From: Rhodococcus sp. (in: high G+C Gram-positive bacteria)
GTDB lineage: Bacteria > Actinomycetota > Actinomycetes > Mycobacteriales > Mycobacteriaceae
Direction: 5' to 3'
DNA: 64,000 bases
Assembly (NCBI RefSeq): GCF_023264675.1
Contig: NZ_JAHFVG010000001.1
Location: 186,001-250,000, forward strand
Both the position numbers and the translations under genes were made by a program. The notes below the pieces were generated by a model. The model worked only from the letters and a program-made list of their open reading frames with translations, searched no databases and was not told the origin of the DNA. Positions 36,917-48,518 of the stretch are shown piece after piece (the stretch's first letter is position 1; each line of letters opens with the position of its first letter).

Positions 36917-37969
36917 TCACCCTCGCCGAACTGCCCCGCGGGGAGCACCGGTGGTGGACCTGACCAGGAGCTTCGTCGGCGCGGTGACGGAACCAGGCGC
37001 CGTCCCGGCTCCGGCGCGGACCGCGAGTGCCTCGATCACCAGCCGGGCCGCGATCCGGCCTTGCTCGCGAGCCGACTGATGCACGGTGGTCAGGTCGGTG
37101 AGCTCGGCCAGCGGATGATCGTCGATCCCGATCACGGAGACGTCCTCGGGAACGCGCAGGCCGCGGCGATGCAAGGTTCTGATGGCGCCGAGTGCCAGCT
37201 CGTCGCTGTGCGCGAACACCGCCGTCGGGGGGTTGTCCGGGACCGCGTCGAGGATGCTCGCCATTGCCGACGCGGCATTGAGACCGCCCCAATCGACATC
37301 GCGAACCAGGACGTCATCCACGTCGATCCCTTTCGCGGCGATGGCGTCGACGTAGGCCTCCGAACGCCCCGAGCGCGCAGGCCACCCCGGTTGGTCCGGA
37401 TCGTGAGCGGCGATCATGGCGATCCGCGAGTGCCCCAACTCCACGAGATGGTCGACTGCCTGGCGACCGGCCTGGTAGTCGTCGATGCAGACGTATGGAT
37501 AGTCGGCGCTCTGACCGCCGGCGGCCACGATGTCGACGCCCATCAGGGCGAGACGTTCCTGCTCGCGGGGAGCCACCGGGAATCCGACCACGACGACGGC
37601 GTCGACCTTTCGTCGCGCCGGCAGCCGTGTGAAGAAATCGAGTCGGTCGGCGGCACTGTCGACCTGGTAGAGCAGCAGATCGAGATCGGCCGACGAGAGC
37701 ACCGCCGTGAGCCCGTTGACGATGTCGCCGAAGAACCACCGTTCGATGTGCGGAACCACCAGCGCAACGCGCCTCGTGCGGCCACCAGCCAGACGCACCG
37801 CGTCCGGGGAGACGACGTAGTCGAGGCGCTGGGCTGTGGCGAGCACCTTTGCTTTCGTCGACGCGGATACGCCGTAGGAATCGTTGAGCGCCCTGGACGC
37901 GGTTGTGAGCGAGACGCCGGCTTCGCGGGCTACGTCGCTGAGACTCAAGGAGCCGGATCGTTCGGTCAC
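36917..37969 (-). CDS. LacI-family repressor of the alpha-glucoside operon
   Basis: 350 aa. N-terminal LacI helix-turn-helix SLSDVAREAGVSLTTASRAL, then a periplasmic-binding-like effector domain. GTG 37969 gives the family start just before the helix-turn-helix; the frame upstream contains no conserved residues and crosses its own operators. Divergent from the sugar-binding protein gene. The ligand is presumably a maltose- or trehalose-type sugar, inferred from the neighbours. Confidence 0.9.
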   Translation of the reverse strand: MTERSGSLSLSDVAREAGVSLTTASRALNDSYGVSASTKAKVLATAQRLDYVVSPDAVRLAGGRTRRVALVVPHIERWFFGDIVNGLTAVLSSADLDLLLYQVDSAADRLDFFTRLPARRKVDAVVVVGFPVAPREQERLALMGVDIVAAGGQSADYPYVCIDDYQAGRQAVDHLVELGHSRIAMIAAHDPDQPGWPARSGRSEAYVDAIAAKGIDVDDVLVRDVDWGGLNAASAMASILDAVPDNPPTAVFAHSDELALGAIRTLHRRGLRVPEDVSVIGIDDHPLAELTDLTTVHQSAREQGRIAARLVIEALAVRAGAGTAPGSVTAPTKLLVRSTTGAPRGAVRRG

Positions 37970-37999
37970 GGTCTCGACCTTAGACCGATCGCCCTTGCT

Positions 38000-38040
38000 T
38001 CGGAAGCGCTTCCGACATATGCTCCCGGAAGCGCTTCCGA
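38000..38040. promoter_or_regulatory. Twin LacI-type operators
   Basis: TCGGAAGCGCTTCCGA (38000-38015) is a perfect 16-bp palindrome. CGGAAGCGCTTCCG recurs at 38026-38039, with centres 25 bp apart. They lie in the divergent region between the repressor and the ABC operon. The GAAGCGCTTC core has the central CG dyad typical of LacI/GalR sites. Confidence 0.88.
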
Positions 38041-38071
38041 AATGTGATGCGCATCTCACTACGGAGGAGAT

Positions 38072-39418
38072 ATGGATCTACTTCACTCGTCTCGCACTCG
38101 GCGGGCGCGCAGCGTCATGGCCCTCTCGTGCGTCGCGATCCTGCCGATCGGAGTGGCCTGCGCGCCGCCGGGCAGCGGGACAGCCGCGAGCGCGCCCGCC
38201 GAATCGGTGCAGGTCAGCACTGAACTCGGGACCGATCCGATCGAGTTGACCCTGTACGACGGAGCTGGGCTGAAGAAGATCGACGACGCCTTGATCGCGG
38301 CATTCACTGCCGGTCACCCCAACGTGAGCATCACCGCTCGCTACGACCCCGACGACGTCCAGGCCGTCAATGCCCCACGGGTGCTCGCCTCCGACGATCC
38401 ACCCGACATCGCGCGGATCATCGCGCTGCCGGGTGCGGTGGCCAACAACCAGCTCACCGCGCTCGACCCCTGGGCCGAGGCGTACGGCTGGAACGACATG
38501 CCGGAGGGCCAGCTCGCCATGTACCGCGTCGACGCGAACGGGGTTCGAGGCACCGGGACGCAGTACACGATGGCCAGCGGGTTCACGATGACCGGCTTCT
38601 ACTACAACAAGGAGCTTGCGAGCCGAATCGGGATAGTCGAACCACCGTCCACCATCGACGAGTTCGAACGTGCCCTCGCCGCCGCGAAAGACGCCGGGAT
38701 GATCCCGATCATGGCAGGCAACAAGACCGGCCAGGTGACCTTCGCCATCCAGATGATGCTGAACACCTACCTCGGCCGAGATGCGTTGAACGACTGGGTG
38801 TTCAACGTTCCCGGCGCCACCCTCGACACACCCACCGGCGTCGACGCCGCATCGATCGTCGCCGACTGGGCAGCAAAGGGCTACTTCCCCGACGACACCA
38901 CCGGCACGGACGGAACCACGGCTGCCGGCCGTTTCGCGGCCGGCGAAGGGCTGTTCTTCGCCTCCGGCAACTGGGACGCGGCGACGCTGCAGGCCAAGCT
39001 GGGCGACAACGTCGGTTTCGCCTTGCCACCCACCCGCGACGGCAGTGTTCTCGCGATGTCGGACCCGGTCTCGAACTTCGCAATTCCCTCGGGTTCGAAC
39101 GACAAGAACGCTGCCGCAGCGTTTTTGGACTTCCTGAGCTCCGCGGAAGGTCGACAGGTCGCGGTCGATGCAGGATTCGCACCGTCCGGCGACGGTGTAG
39201 TCCCGGCCACCGAACCCGGAACGCTCGCATCGGAGATCCAGGAGGCTTTCAGCACACTCGTCGAGGCCGACGGGCAAGTTCAATTCGTCCAGAACGCCAC
39301 CAACGGCATGACCGGTACCTGGCTACCGCAGACGCAAATGCTCGTCGCGGGCCGAACCACTCCCGCCGACGTGCTCGATGCCGTCCAATCCTCCTACGAG
39401 CAGGACCTCCTCCGATGA
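38072..39418 (+). CDS. ABC transporter sugar-binding lipoprotein
   Basis: 448-aa family-1 extracellular solute-binding protein. Signal peptide with lipobox GVAC (about Cys30), then ELTLYDGAG and the FYYNKEL motif common in sugar-binding proteins. ATG 38072 has GGAGGAG upstream. First gene of a five-gene operon controlled by LacI. A disaccharide ligand is likely from the intracellular GH13 enzyme. Confidence 0.9.
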   Translation: MDLLHSSRTRRARSVMALSCVAILPIGVACAPPGSGTAASAPAESVQVSTELGTDPIELTLYDGAGLKKIDDALIAAFTAGHPNVSITARYDPDDVQAVNAPRVLASDDPPDIARIIALPGAVANNQLTALDPWAEAYGWNDMPEGQLAMYRVDANGVRGTGTQYTMASGFTMTGFYYNKELASRIGIVEPPSTIDEFERALAAAKDAGMIPIMAGNKTGQVTFAIQMMLNTYLGRDALNDWVFNVPGATLDTPTGVDAASIVADWAAKGYFPDDTTGTDGTTAAGRFAAGEGLFFASGNWDAATLQAKLGDNVGFALPPTRDGSVLAMSDPVSNFAIPSGSNDKNAAAAFLDFLSSAEGRQVAVDAGFAPSGDGVVPATEPGTLASEIQEAFSTLVEADGQVQFVQNATNGMTGTWLPQTQMLVAGRTTPADVLDAVQSSYEQDLLR

Positions 39419-40362
39419 CCGCCACCGCGCGCACACCCGAGTCGCTGCCGACCACCGCGCGTCCGACCCGACCGACCGTCCGGACAGCCCGTGCCAGCGG
39501 CATCCGCCGCGGAATCAGCGGATGGATGTTCGTCCTCCCCGCAGCGTTGGTCTACGCCGTGTTCGTCCTGCGTCCGCTGCTGACGACCATCTGGTACTCG
39601 TTCTACAACTGGGACGGCATATCCGTCGGTAGCTGGGTGGGACTCGACAACTACGGCCGGGTGCTCACCGATCCACAGCTGTTGTCCTCGATCGGACACG
39701 CGTTCTTCCTCATCGTGTTCTTCACGGTGTTCCCGGTCATCGGCGGACTTTTCGTCGCCGCACTGCTTCAGGAAATCCGCCTCCGCGGCCTCGGCACCAT
39801 GGCGCGCACCTTCCTGTTTCTGCCGCAGATCATCCCGGGTGCTGCAGCAGCAGTCGCCTGGGTGTGGATGTTCTCGAGCAACGGCACGGTGAACCAACTG
39901 TTCTCCGCGATCGGCCTGGAGAGCATCACGCGCTCGTGGCTCGGTGATTTCGACTGGGCACTGCCCGCCGTCGGGATCATCGGCACCTGGCTGGGACTGG
40001 GATTCTGCACCATCCTGCTCATCTCGGGGATCGGGAAGATCGACCTGTCGATCTACGAGGCGGCCAACATCGACGGCGCCGGCTTCTTCAGCACGTTCCG
40101 GTATGTCACTGTCCCCGCGCTTCGAGCGGAGATCGGCGTCTGTGTCACCGTCACCGTCATCGCCGCGCTCGCAAGCTTCGACATCGTGTTCATGTCCACC
40201 CAGGGCGGCCCCGGTTACTCGACCACGGTTCCCGGTGTCCTCATCTATCAACTGGGGTTCACCGAATCTCGCGTCGGACTCGCCAGCGCGCTGGCCGTCG
40301 TTCTGACCGGATTGATCCTGCTGGTGATCGTGCCGATCCAACGCTTCTTCAGGGAGAAATGA
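39415..40362 (+). CDS. ABC sugar permease, MalF-type
   Basis: 315 aa with six predicted helices and the EAA loop YEAANIDGAGFFSTF...P near residue 220. The N-terminal tail is long and cytoplasmic. ATG overlaps the stop of the binding-protein gene (ATGA). Forms the membrane channel with the next gene. Confidence 0.92.
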   Translation: MTATARTPESLPTTARPTRPTVRTARASGIRRGISGWMFVLPAALVYAVFVLRPLLTTIWYSFYNWDGISVGSWVGLDNYGRVLTDPQLLSSIGHAFFLIVFFTVFPVIGGLFVAALLQEIRLRGLGTMARTFLFLPQIIPGAAAAVAWVWMFSSNGTVNQLFSAIGLESITRSWLGDFDWALPAVGIIGTWLGLGFCTILLISGIGKIDLSIYEAANIDGAGFFSTFRYVTVPALRAEIGVCVTVTVIAALASFDIVFMSTQGGPGYSTTVPGVLIYQLGFTESRVGLASALAVVLTGLILLVIVPIQRFFREK

Positions 40363-41189
40363 CGATGAAAACATCGGTGAAACAACGTATTCCGGGACTC
40401 GTCCTGCTGATCGGCACCATGATCTTCTCGATCCTGCCGTTGCTCAGCATGCTGTCGGCAGCACTGCAGCCCCAGGGAACGGTCCCCCTCGGACTGTCCT
40501 GGCCCTCGAACCCGCAGTGGCACAACTTCCTCGACGCCTGGCGCGTCGCCGAGGTGACACCGCTGCTGGTATCGAGCATCATCCTCGTCGCCGGCGTTGT
40601 TCCGGTCGCAGCGTTGTTCGCCGCGATGGCGGGATACGGACTCGGGCAGCTGAAGGTGCCCGGCGGCACCATCGTGTTCCTGCTACTGCTGCTGGGATTG
40701 ACCCTCCCTCGTGAAGCAACGATCGTGCCGCTCTACTACCAACTCCGCGACATGAACCTGCTCAACACCAGGCTGGGACTGATCCTGGTACTGATCGGCA
40801 CCTTCATGCCCTTCGCGGTCTTCTGGATGCGCGCACACTTCCTCGCGATGCCGAAGGAACTGACCGAGGCAGCATCGCTCGACGGAGCCGGCTCCTGGCA
40901 AGCGTTCCGGCACATCCAGATTCCGCTCGCGGTGCCGGCACTGGCATCGATGTGTCTGCTGCTGTTCCTGTGGACCTGGAACACATTCCTTCAAGCCATC
41001 GTCCTGATCGACGACCCGAGCAAACGAACGATGGCCGGAGCTCTGCAGAACTTCGTGGGCCAATACTCGACCGACGTCGTCCTGCTCAATGCCGGATCGC
41101 TGTTGATCATGGCGCCCACGGTTGCAGTGTTCCTGCTGTTCCAGCGCCACTTCGTCAAGGCGATGATTTCCGGCGCCGTCAAGGGCTGA
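40359..41189 (+). CDS. ABC sugar permease, MalG-type
   Basis: 276 aa, six helices, EAA loop LTEAASLDGAGSWQAF then IPLAVPAL. ATG 40359 overlaps the upstream TGA; an ATG two codons later is possible. Pairs with the preceding permease. Confidence 0.92.
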   Translation: MTMKTSVKQRIPGLVLLIGTMIFSILPLLSMLSAALQPQGTVPLGLSWPSNPQWHNFLDAWRVAEVTPLLVSSIILVAGVVPVAALFAAMAGYGLGQLKVPGGTIVFLLLLLGLTLPREATIVPLYYQLRDMNLLNTRLGLILVLIGTFMPFAVFWMRAHFLAMPKELTEAASLDGAGSWQAFRHIQIPLAVPALASMCLLLFLWTWNTFLQAIVLIDDPSKRTMAGALQNFVGQYSTDVVLLNAGSLLIMAPTVAVFLLFQRHFVKAMISGAVKG

Positions 41190-41234
41190 CCTCCCGACCG
41201 ACCCGAAGACCGAACTACGCGAGAAAGAAAACAG

Positions 41235-42908
41235 ATGACCAACTCACGAAACCCGACTCTCGACGCCGATGCGAACTGGTGGCGTCAAGCCTCCGTGTAC
41301 CAGATCTACCCTCGCAGCTTCGCCGACTCGAACGGCGACGGAATCGGCGATCTGCGCGGAATAGCCGACAAGTTGCCGTATCTGGCGGAACTGGGTATCG
41401 ACGCGATCTGGCTCTCCCCCTTCTATCCATCGGCACTGGCCGACGGCGGATACGACGTCGACGACTACCGCGACGTCGACCCCAGCATCGGGACGCTCGC
41501 AGACTTCGACGAGCTGGCAGCTGCCGTGCATTCGGCAGGGATCAGGATCATCGTCGACATCGTGCCGAACCACACGTCCAACCGGCACGAGTGGTTTCTC
41601 GAGGCCGTGGCCTCCCCGCGTGGATCCGCGGCACGCGCGCGCTACATCTTCCGCGACGGCATCGGCGACCTGCCGCCGAACGACTGGACTTCGTTGTTCG
41701 GCGGGAGCGCCTGGGAACGCATCACCGAACCGGACGGCACGCCCGGCCAGTGGTACCTCCATCTGTTCGCCAAGGAGCAGCCCGATCTCGACTGGGACAA
41801 CCCCGAGGTCCACGAGGACTTTCTGCGGACTCTGCGGTTCTGGTCGGACCGCGGTGTCGACGGTTTCCGGGTCGATGTTGCCCACGCTCTGAAGAAAGAC
41901 ATGGACGCCGCCCAGAACGGGGACTGGACAACAGATCCCGACGAGATTTTCATCCACGGCGAGCACCCGCTGTGGGACCGGGACGCCGTTCATTCGATCT
42001 ACGCCGAATGGCGAAAGGTGTTCGACGAGTACGACCCTCCCCGCATGGCCGTCGCCGAAGTGTGGGTACCGCCGCATCGTGTGAGCCGCTACGCGTCACC
42101 GGACGGACTCGGGCAGGCCTTCAATTTCGATCTGCTCAAGGCGGACTTCGACGCCGGACAGTTCCGCAAGGTCATCGAGAACAACCTGACGTTCGCCGCC
42201 GATTCGGGCGCATCCTCGACCTGGGTGTTCTCTAACCACGACGTGGTGCGTCACGCGACCCGCTACGGGTTGCCCAAGGGAACGGGGAGTCGAAACGAGA
42301 AGGGCACGGACGGGATCGACTGGTTGTTCGCCGGCGGTGACCCCGCCGAGGTCGACGCCGAGCTTGGACTGCGTCGGGCCACGTCGGCAAGTCTGCTCAT
42401 GTTCGCACTCCCGGGGTCGGCGTACCTCTATCAAGGCGAAGAAATCGGATTGCCGGAGGTCGGGCAGATTCCCGATGTCGACCGTCAGGATCCGATCTTC
42501 TACCGGAACGGCAGTGAGGTCGGGCGAGACGGCTGCCGCGTGCCGATCCCCTGGGAAACGAGTGGTCCGTCGTTCGGATTCGGTTCCGCCGGAGCGCATC
42601 TGCCGCAGCCCACCTGGTTCTCCGGTTATGCCGTGGAGGCTCAGAACGCCGACGCCGGTTCTACTCTGTCGCTCTACCGCCAGGCTCTGACTCTGCGCCG
42701 CGAGCTCAGGAGCGAAGAAAGCCTGGAGTGGCTCGAATCGGAGGAGGAAGTACTGCATTTCGTCCGGCCCGGCGGCTGGCATGTCGTCGCCAATTTCGGC
42801 ACCGCGCCGATCGAGCTTCCCGACGGGGACGTTCTTCTGTCCAGCGTGCCGGTATCCGGGGGGAAGCTCCCCGGCGAGGCGACCGCATGGGTCAGAAGCT
42901 CTCGTTAG
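41235..42908 (+). CDS. GH13 alpha-glucosidase
   Basis: 557-aa cytosolic GH13 enzyme, starting WWRQASVYQIYPRSFADSNGDG, the oligo-1,6-glucosidase/alpha-glucosidase pattern. Nucleophile D214 (GFRVDVAH), acid/base E275 (AVAEVWV), stabiliser D336 (SNHDVV), and a C-terminal beta domain. No signal peptide, so it hydrolyses the imported sugar. 45 bases after the permease gene. Confidence 0.92.
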   Translation: MTNSRNPTLDADANWWRQASVYQIYPRSFADSNGDGIGDLRGIADKLPYLAELGIDAIWLSPFYPSALADGGYDVDDYRDVDPSIGTLADFDELAAAVHSAGIRIIVDIVPNHTSNRHEWFLEAVASPRGSAARARYIFRDGIGDLPPNDWTSLFGGSAWERITEPDGTPGQWYLHLFAKEQPDLDWDNPEVHEDFLRTLRFWSDRGVDGFRVDVAHALKKDMDAAQNGDWTTDPDEIFIHGEHPLWDRDAVHSIYAEWRKVFDEYDPPRMAVAEVWVPPHRVSRYASPDGLGQAFNFDLLKADFDAGQFRKVIENNLTFAADSGASSTWVFSNHDVVRHATRYGLPKGTGSRNEKGTDGIDWLFAGGDPAEVDAELGLRRATSASLLMFALPGSAYLYQGEEIGLPEVGQIPDVDRQDPIFYRNGSEVGRDGCRVPIPWETSGPSFGFGSAGAHLPQPTWFSGYAVEAQNADAGSTLSLYRQALTLRRELRSEESLEWLESEEEVLHFVRPGGWHVVANFGTAPIELPDGDVLLSSVPVSGGKLPGEATAWVRSSR

Positions 42909-43008
42909 GGCCTCGCTCTGAAGTATCGTCTGTGATCGTCGGCACCCGCCGACGACCCATCACTCGGATCGTCCGGCACGTTCCTGCCGGTGGAGGGATT
43001 GATTCATC

Positions 43009-44085
43009 ATGGCTTCGATCACGTTCGAACGCGCTACCAGGCTATTTCCCGGCTCCGACACCCCGGCAGTCGACGCACTCGACCTCGAGATCGCCGACGG
43101 CGAATTCCTGGTCCTCGTCGGCCCGTCGGGCTGCGGCAAGTCCACCTCGCTCCGCATGCTGGCAGGGCTGGAGGAAGTGGACAAGGGCCGCATCCTCATC
43201 GGTGGCAACGACGTCACCCATTCCGAGCCCAAGGACCGGGACATCGCCATGGTGTTCCAGAACTACGCGCTCTACCCGCACATGAGCGTTGCCGAGAACA
43301 TGGGCTTCGCGCTCAAGCTCGCCAAGGCGAACAAGGAAGAGATCCGCACCCGCGTCCTCGAAGCGGCAAGGCTTCTGGACCTGGAGGAGTATCTCGACCG
43401 TAAGCCGAAAGCACTGTCCGGCGGGCAGCGTCAACGAGTTGCCATGGGCCGAGCCATCGTTCGCCAACCCCAGGTGTTCTTGATGGACGAGCCGTTGTCC
43501 AACCTCGATGCGAAACTGCGCGTCCAGACGCGCACCCAGATCGCTCAGCTTCAGCGCCGTCTCGCCACGACGACGGTGTACGTCACGCACGATCAGGTCG
43601 AGGCCATGACCATGGGCGATCGCGTGGCCGTGCTCAAGGGCGGGGTGTTGCAGCAGTGCGCATCGCCACGTGAGCTGTACCGGACGCCGAAGAACGTCTT
43701 CGTCGCCGGGTTCATGGGATCACCGTCGATGAATCTGTTCCGGGTACCGGTTGCCGACGGTGGCGTCCGGATCGGCGATCAGATCATCCCGATCTCTCGC
43801 AGCACGCTGGCGGGATCGTCGGGATCGGAGGTGGTGTTCGGGATCCGTCCCGAACACGTCGAGATCGCGTCCTACGGACTGAAGATGGAGATCGACGTCG
43901 TCGAGGAGCTCGGCTCGGAGGCATTCGTGTTCGGCCGCGCCGACATCAACGGCTCGACCCAGACGATCGTTGCCCGCGCGGACTGGCGTGATCCGCCGCA
44001 GAAGGGCGACGTCGTGAGCATCCGCTTCAACGAGGAACACGCGCACCTGTTCGACGCGTCGGGCGAGGGAGCCAGGCTCGCGTAG
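43009..44085 (+). CDS. Sugar ABC transporter ATPase, MsmK/UgpC type
   Basis: 358 aa. Walker [10 protein letters not shown] (38-46), signature LSGGQRQR (136-143), Walker [11 protein letters not shown], switch His in VTHD, and a C-terminal MalK-like regulatory domain. It powers the two permeases; such ATPases often serve several sugar transporters. ATG 43009 after a 100-bp gap that may hold its own promoter. Confidence 0.93.
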   Translation: MASITFERATRLFPGSDTPAVDALDLEIADGEFLVLVGPSGCGKSTSLRMLAGLEEVDKGRILIGGNDVTHSEPKDRDIAMVFQNYALYPHMSVAENMGFALKLAKANKEEIRTRVLEAARLLDLEEYLDRKPKALSGGQRQRVAMGRAIVRQPQVFLMDEPLSNLDAKLRVQTRTQIAQLQRRLATTTVYVTHDQVEAMTMGDRVAVLKGGVLQQCASPRELYRTPKNVFVAGFMGSPSMNLFRVPVADGGVRIGDQIIPISRSTLAGSSGSEVVFGIRPEHVEIASYGLKMEIDVVEELGSEAFVFGRADINGSTQTIVARADWRDPPQKGDVVSIRFNEEHAHLFDASGEGARLA

Positions 44086-44089
44086 GCCC

Positions 44090-44147
44090 CATGTGAGTGC
44101 GAATACATGACGGATCATGTATTCGCACTCACATGCGCCGGAGGCGC
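44090..44147 (-). repeat. Composite hairpin element, copy 4
   Basis: Perfect arms 44091-44108 and 44117-44134 with loop GACGGATC, extended by C44090/G44135. The mini-hairpin GCGCC-GGA-GGCGC (44135-44147) ends exactly at the asd stop codon. Located between convergent ATPase and asd genes. Confidence 0.88.
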
Positions 44148-46438
<2,291 letters not shown>

Positions 46439-46573
46439 GCGTGTGTACCTCCGCTGCAATTGGGGTGCGTTTGTGGTGTAACTTGCCTGGCTACCTTACC
46501 GAGGTACGGGCCGCTCAGGTGCTGCGGGTACGCCCGGACCGGCTCTCACCTGCAGTGATCTAGCCTTCTTCGC

Positions 46574-48277
46574 GTGAGCTCTCCCCCGCCTCCCGCCCGC
46601 GCCTCGCGGGTGCTGTTCGGGTTGCCCGGGGCGGGGCGACGGTGGTCCTCCGGTCTTCGAGCCGCCGCTGCGTTCGGCATACCGGCGATGATCGTCGCGC
46701 TCGTGGGTTTCCCCGAGGAGGCGTTGCTGATCGCCTCCGGCAGCGTCGCGGTGGTCTACGGGGAGCGCCGACCGTATCGAATCCGCTGGTTGATCGTCGC
46801 GACTGCGGGTGCTGCCCTCGTGTCCTCGGTGTGGATCGGAGCCATGTCCTCGCTGGCCGGGTCGTCCCTGTCCGTGTCGTCCCTGTCCGTGTCGTCCCTG
46901 TCCGTGTCGTCCCTGTCCGTGTCGTCCCTGTCCGTGTCGTCCCTGATCCCGGTCCTCGCGTTGACCGCCGTCGCCGCGATCGCGGTGTACGTCGTCGCCG
47001 CTCTGCGTCTCGGTCCACCGGGGGCCTTCTTCCCTGTTCTGGTGTGCGCGATGTCGTCCTACCTGCCCGGTTCGGGCATCGGGCCGGGCGAGGCTGCCGG
47101 ATTCGCCGCCCTCGGGGCCGCGTCGGCACTTCTCGCGTCCGTCACGGGAGTGCTCCGCGCACCGAACGCGCCGGAGCAGCGTGCGGTCGCGGCAGCGGTC
47201 GATGCGGTCAGGGCCTATCTCGACTCCAGCGATTCAGCGCACCGCCACACGGCAGGGGCGAGACTGAACGAAGCCTGGACCGCGGTGTACGACGCCAGGG
47301 CGAGCGCTCTCGTTCCCGAACTCCGGGCCGCGCACCTCGCCTTCGCCGACGCCGTTCATCGGGCCGAACCACCGGCCGCGGACGATGTGCCGCTCGACCC
47401 GTTCTCGATCGAGAACGCCGACCGCGACGTCGATTCTCCGAGCCGGGTCGTGCCGCTCGCTCAGCCGCGCCCCCTCGATCGACTGCGTCGCTCGGCAACA
47501 CCGGTGTCGCATGCCAGCACCACGGCACTGCGCGTCGTGGTCGCCGCGCTGGCGGCCGGGGGTCTGAGCATTGCACTCGGCCTCGATCGGCCCGACTGGG
47601 CCGTTCTCGGCGCCGTCCTCGTTCTGCAACAGGGCCCGGACCGTGTCCACGGCACCTACCGGGGGATCCAGCGCATCGGCGGGACGATGCTCGGTGTGGC
47701 GGTGTTCGCCGCGCTGTTCCTCTCTCCCGTGCAGGGTGTGGGAACCGTGGCCGCGATCATGGCGTTGTTGTTCGCGATCGAGACGACTCTCTATCGCAAC
47801 TACGGACTCGCGGTCGTCTTCATCACGCCGTTGGCGCTGACCATCGGCAGCCTGTCGCATCCGCATGCGGTGTTGAGCACCGTGGTCCTCGATCGCATCG
47901 TGGAGACGACACTCGGAGTGGCGTGCGCGTTCGCGGCGCTGTGGCTCGTCCTGCCACACAACTTTCGGCGCTCCCTTCGGTGGTCCGATGTCCGCGTGTA
48001 CGAAGCTGCGGCGCACTTGCACGCGGCAGCGCTGTCGTCGCCGATCGCCGACTGCATCGTCCCTCGCCGCGCCCTGCAGTACGAACTGGTGGCCGCCGCT
48101 GCCGCCGCAGCCGAGGCGGCACACAACGACCGCCGCTGGACCGCCACCCAGTGGCGCCGGCATGCGGAGATCGAGCGCTCGGGATACGCGCTGCTCGCTG
48201 CATGCTGGAGAACTCCCGGATCGGCGACCCTTCCGGACTCCTGTCGCCCAGATGTCGGCCCGGACGAACAGCCCTGA
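46574..48277 (+). CDS. FUSC-like integral membrane protein with internal repeat
   Basis: 567 aa. Two clusters of hydrophobic helices (about 30-195 and 310-465) around a soluble middle segment, the layout of FUSC/aromatic-acid exporter-like proteins. A five-residue repeat (SLSVS, five times) lies in the loop around residues 96-124. GTG 46574 gives MSSPPPPARAS. Transport substrate unknown. Divergent from ask. Confidence 0.78.
   Translation: MSSPPPPARASRVLFGLPGAGRRWSSGLRAAAAFGIPAMIVALVGFPEEALLIASGSVAVVYGERRPYRIRWLIVATAGAALVSSVWIGAMSSLAGSSLSVSSLSVSSLSVSSLSVSSLSVSSLIPVLALTAVAAIAVYVVAALRLGPPGAFFPVLVCAMSSYLPGSGIGPGEAAGFAALGAASALLASVTGVLRAPNAPEQRAVAAAVDAVRAYLDSSDSAHRHTAGARLNEAWTAVYDARASALVPELRAAHLAFADAVHRAEPPAADDVPLDPFSIENADRDVDSPSRVVPLAQPRPLDRLRRSATPVSHASTTALRVVVAALAAGGLSIALGLDRPDWAVLGAVLVLQQGPDRVHGTYRGIQRIGGTMLGVAVFAALFLSPVQGVGTVAAIMALLFAIETTLYRNYGLAVVFITPLALTIGSLSHPHAVLSTVVLDRIVETTLGVACAFAALWLVLPHNFRRSLRWSDVRVYEAAAHLHAAALSSPIADCIVPRRALQYELVAAAAAAAEAAHNDRRWTATQWRRHAEIERSGYALLAACWRTPGSATLPDSCRPDVGPDEQP
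46861..46944 (+). repeat. 15-bp tandem repeat, about 5.6 copies
   Basis: GTCGTCCCTGTCCGT repeats without change from 46861 to 46935, then a partial copy. Units are in frame and encode SLSVS. They lie in an extracytoplasmic or loop segment of the FUSC-like protein; copy number could vary without frameshift. Confidence 0.97.
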
Positions 48278-48518
48278 CCGCCATCATCCGAATGACCACG
48301 CGCCGTTGTAAACCCAGGCTCGTGCCCGTTTCGGACGCCCGATCGGGGACATGCTCTCGCATTGCGTCACCGAACCGGATCTCTCGACGAGAATGCGCTC
48401 ATGAAAGCGACCGTGCAGTACGCTAAAACTTCATCCACGCCCGAAAACGCAAGGAAGGGAATACTATTGGCCCGTCCACCGCATCGCGTACGCCTTTTCG
48501 TCGGGAGAGGGTCGTGTC

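Noticed and set aside
40952-42235. 427-codon plus-strand frame overlapping permease and GH13 genes
   Set aside because: Arg-rich frame-shifted reading of the real GH13 gene.
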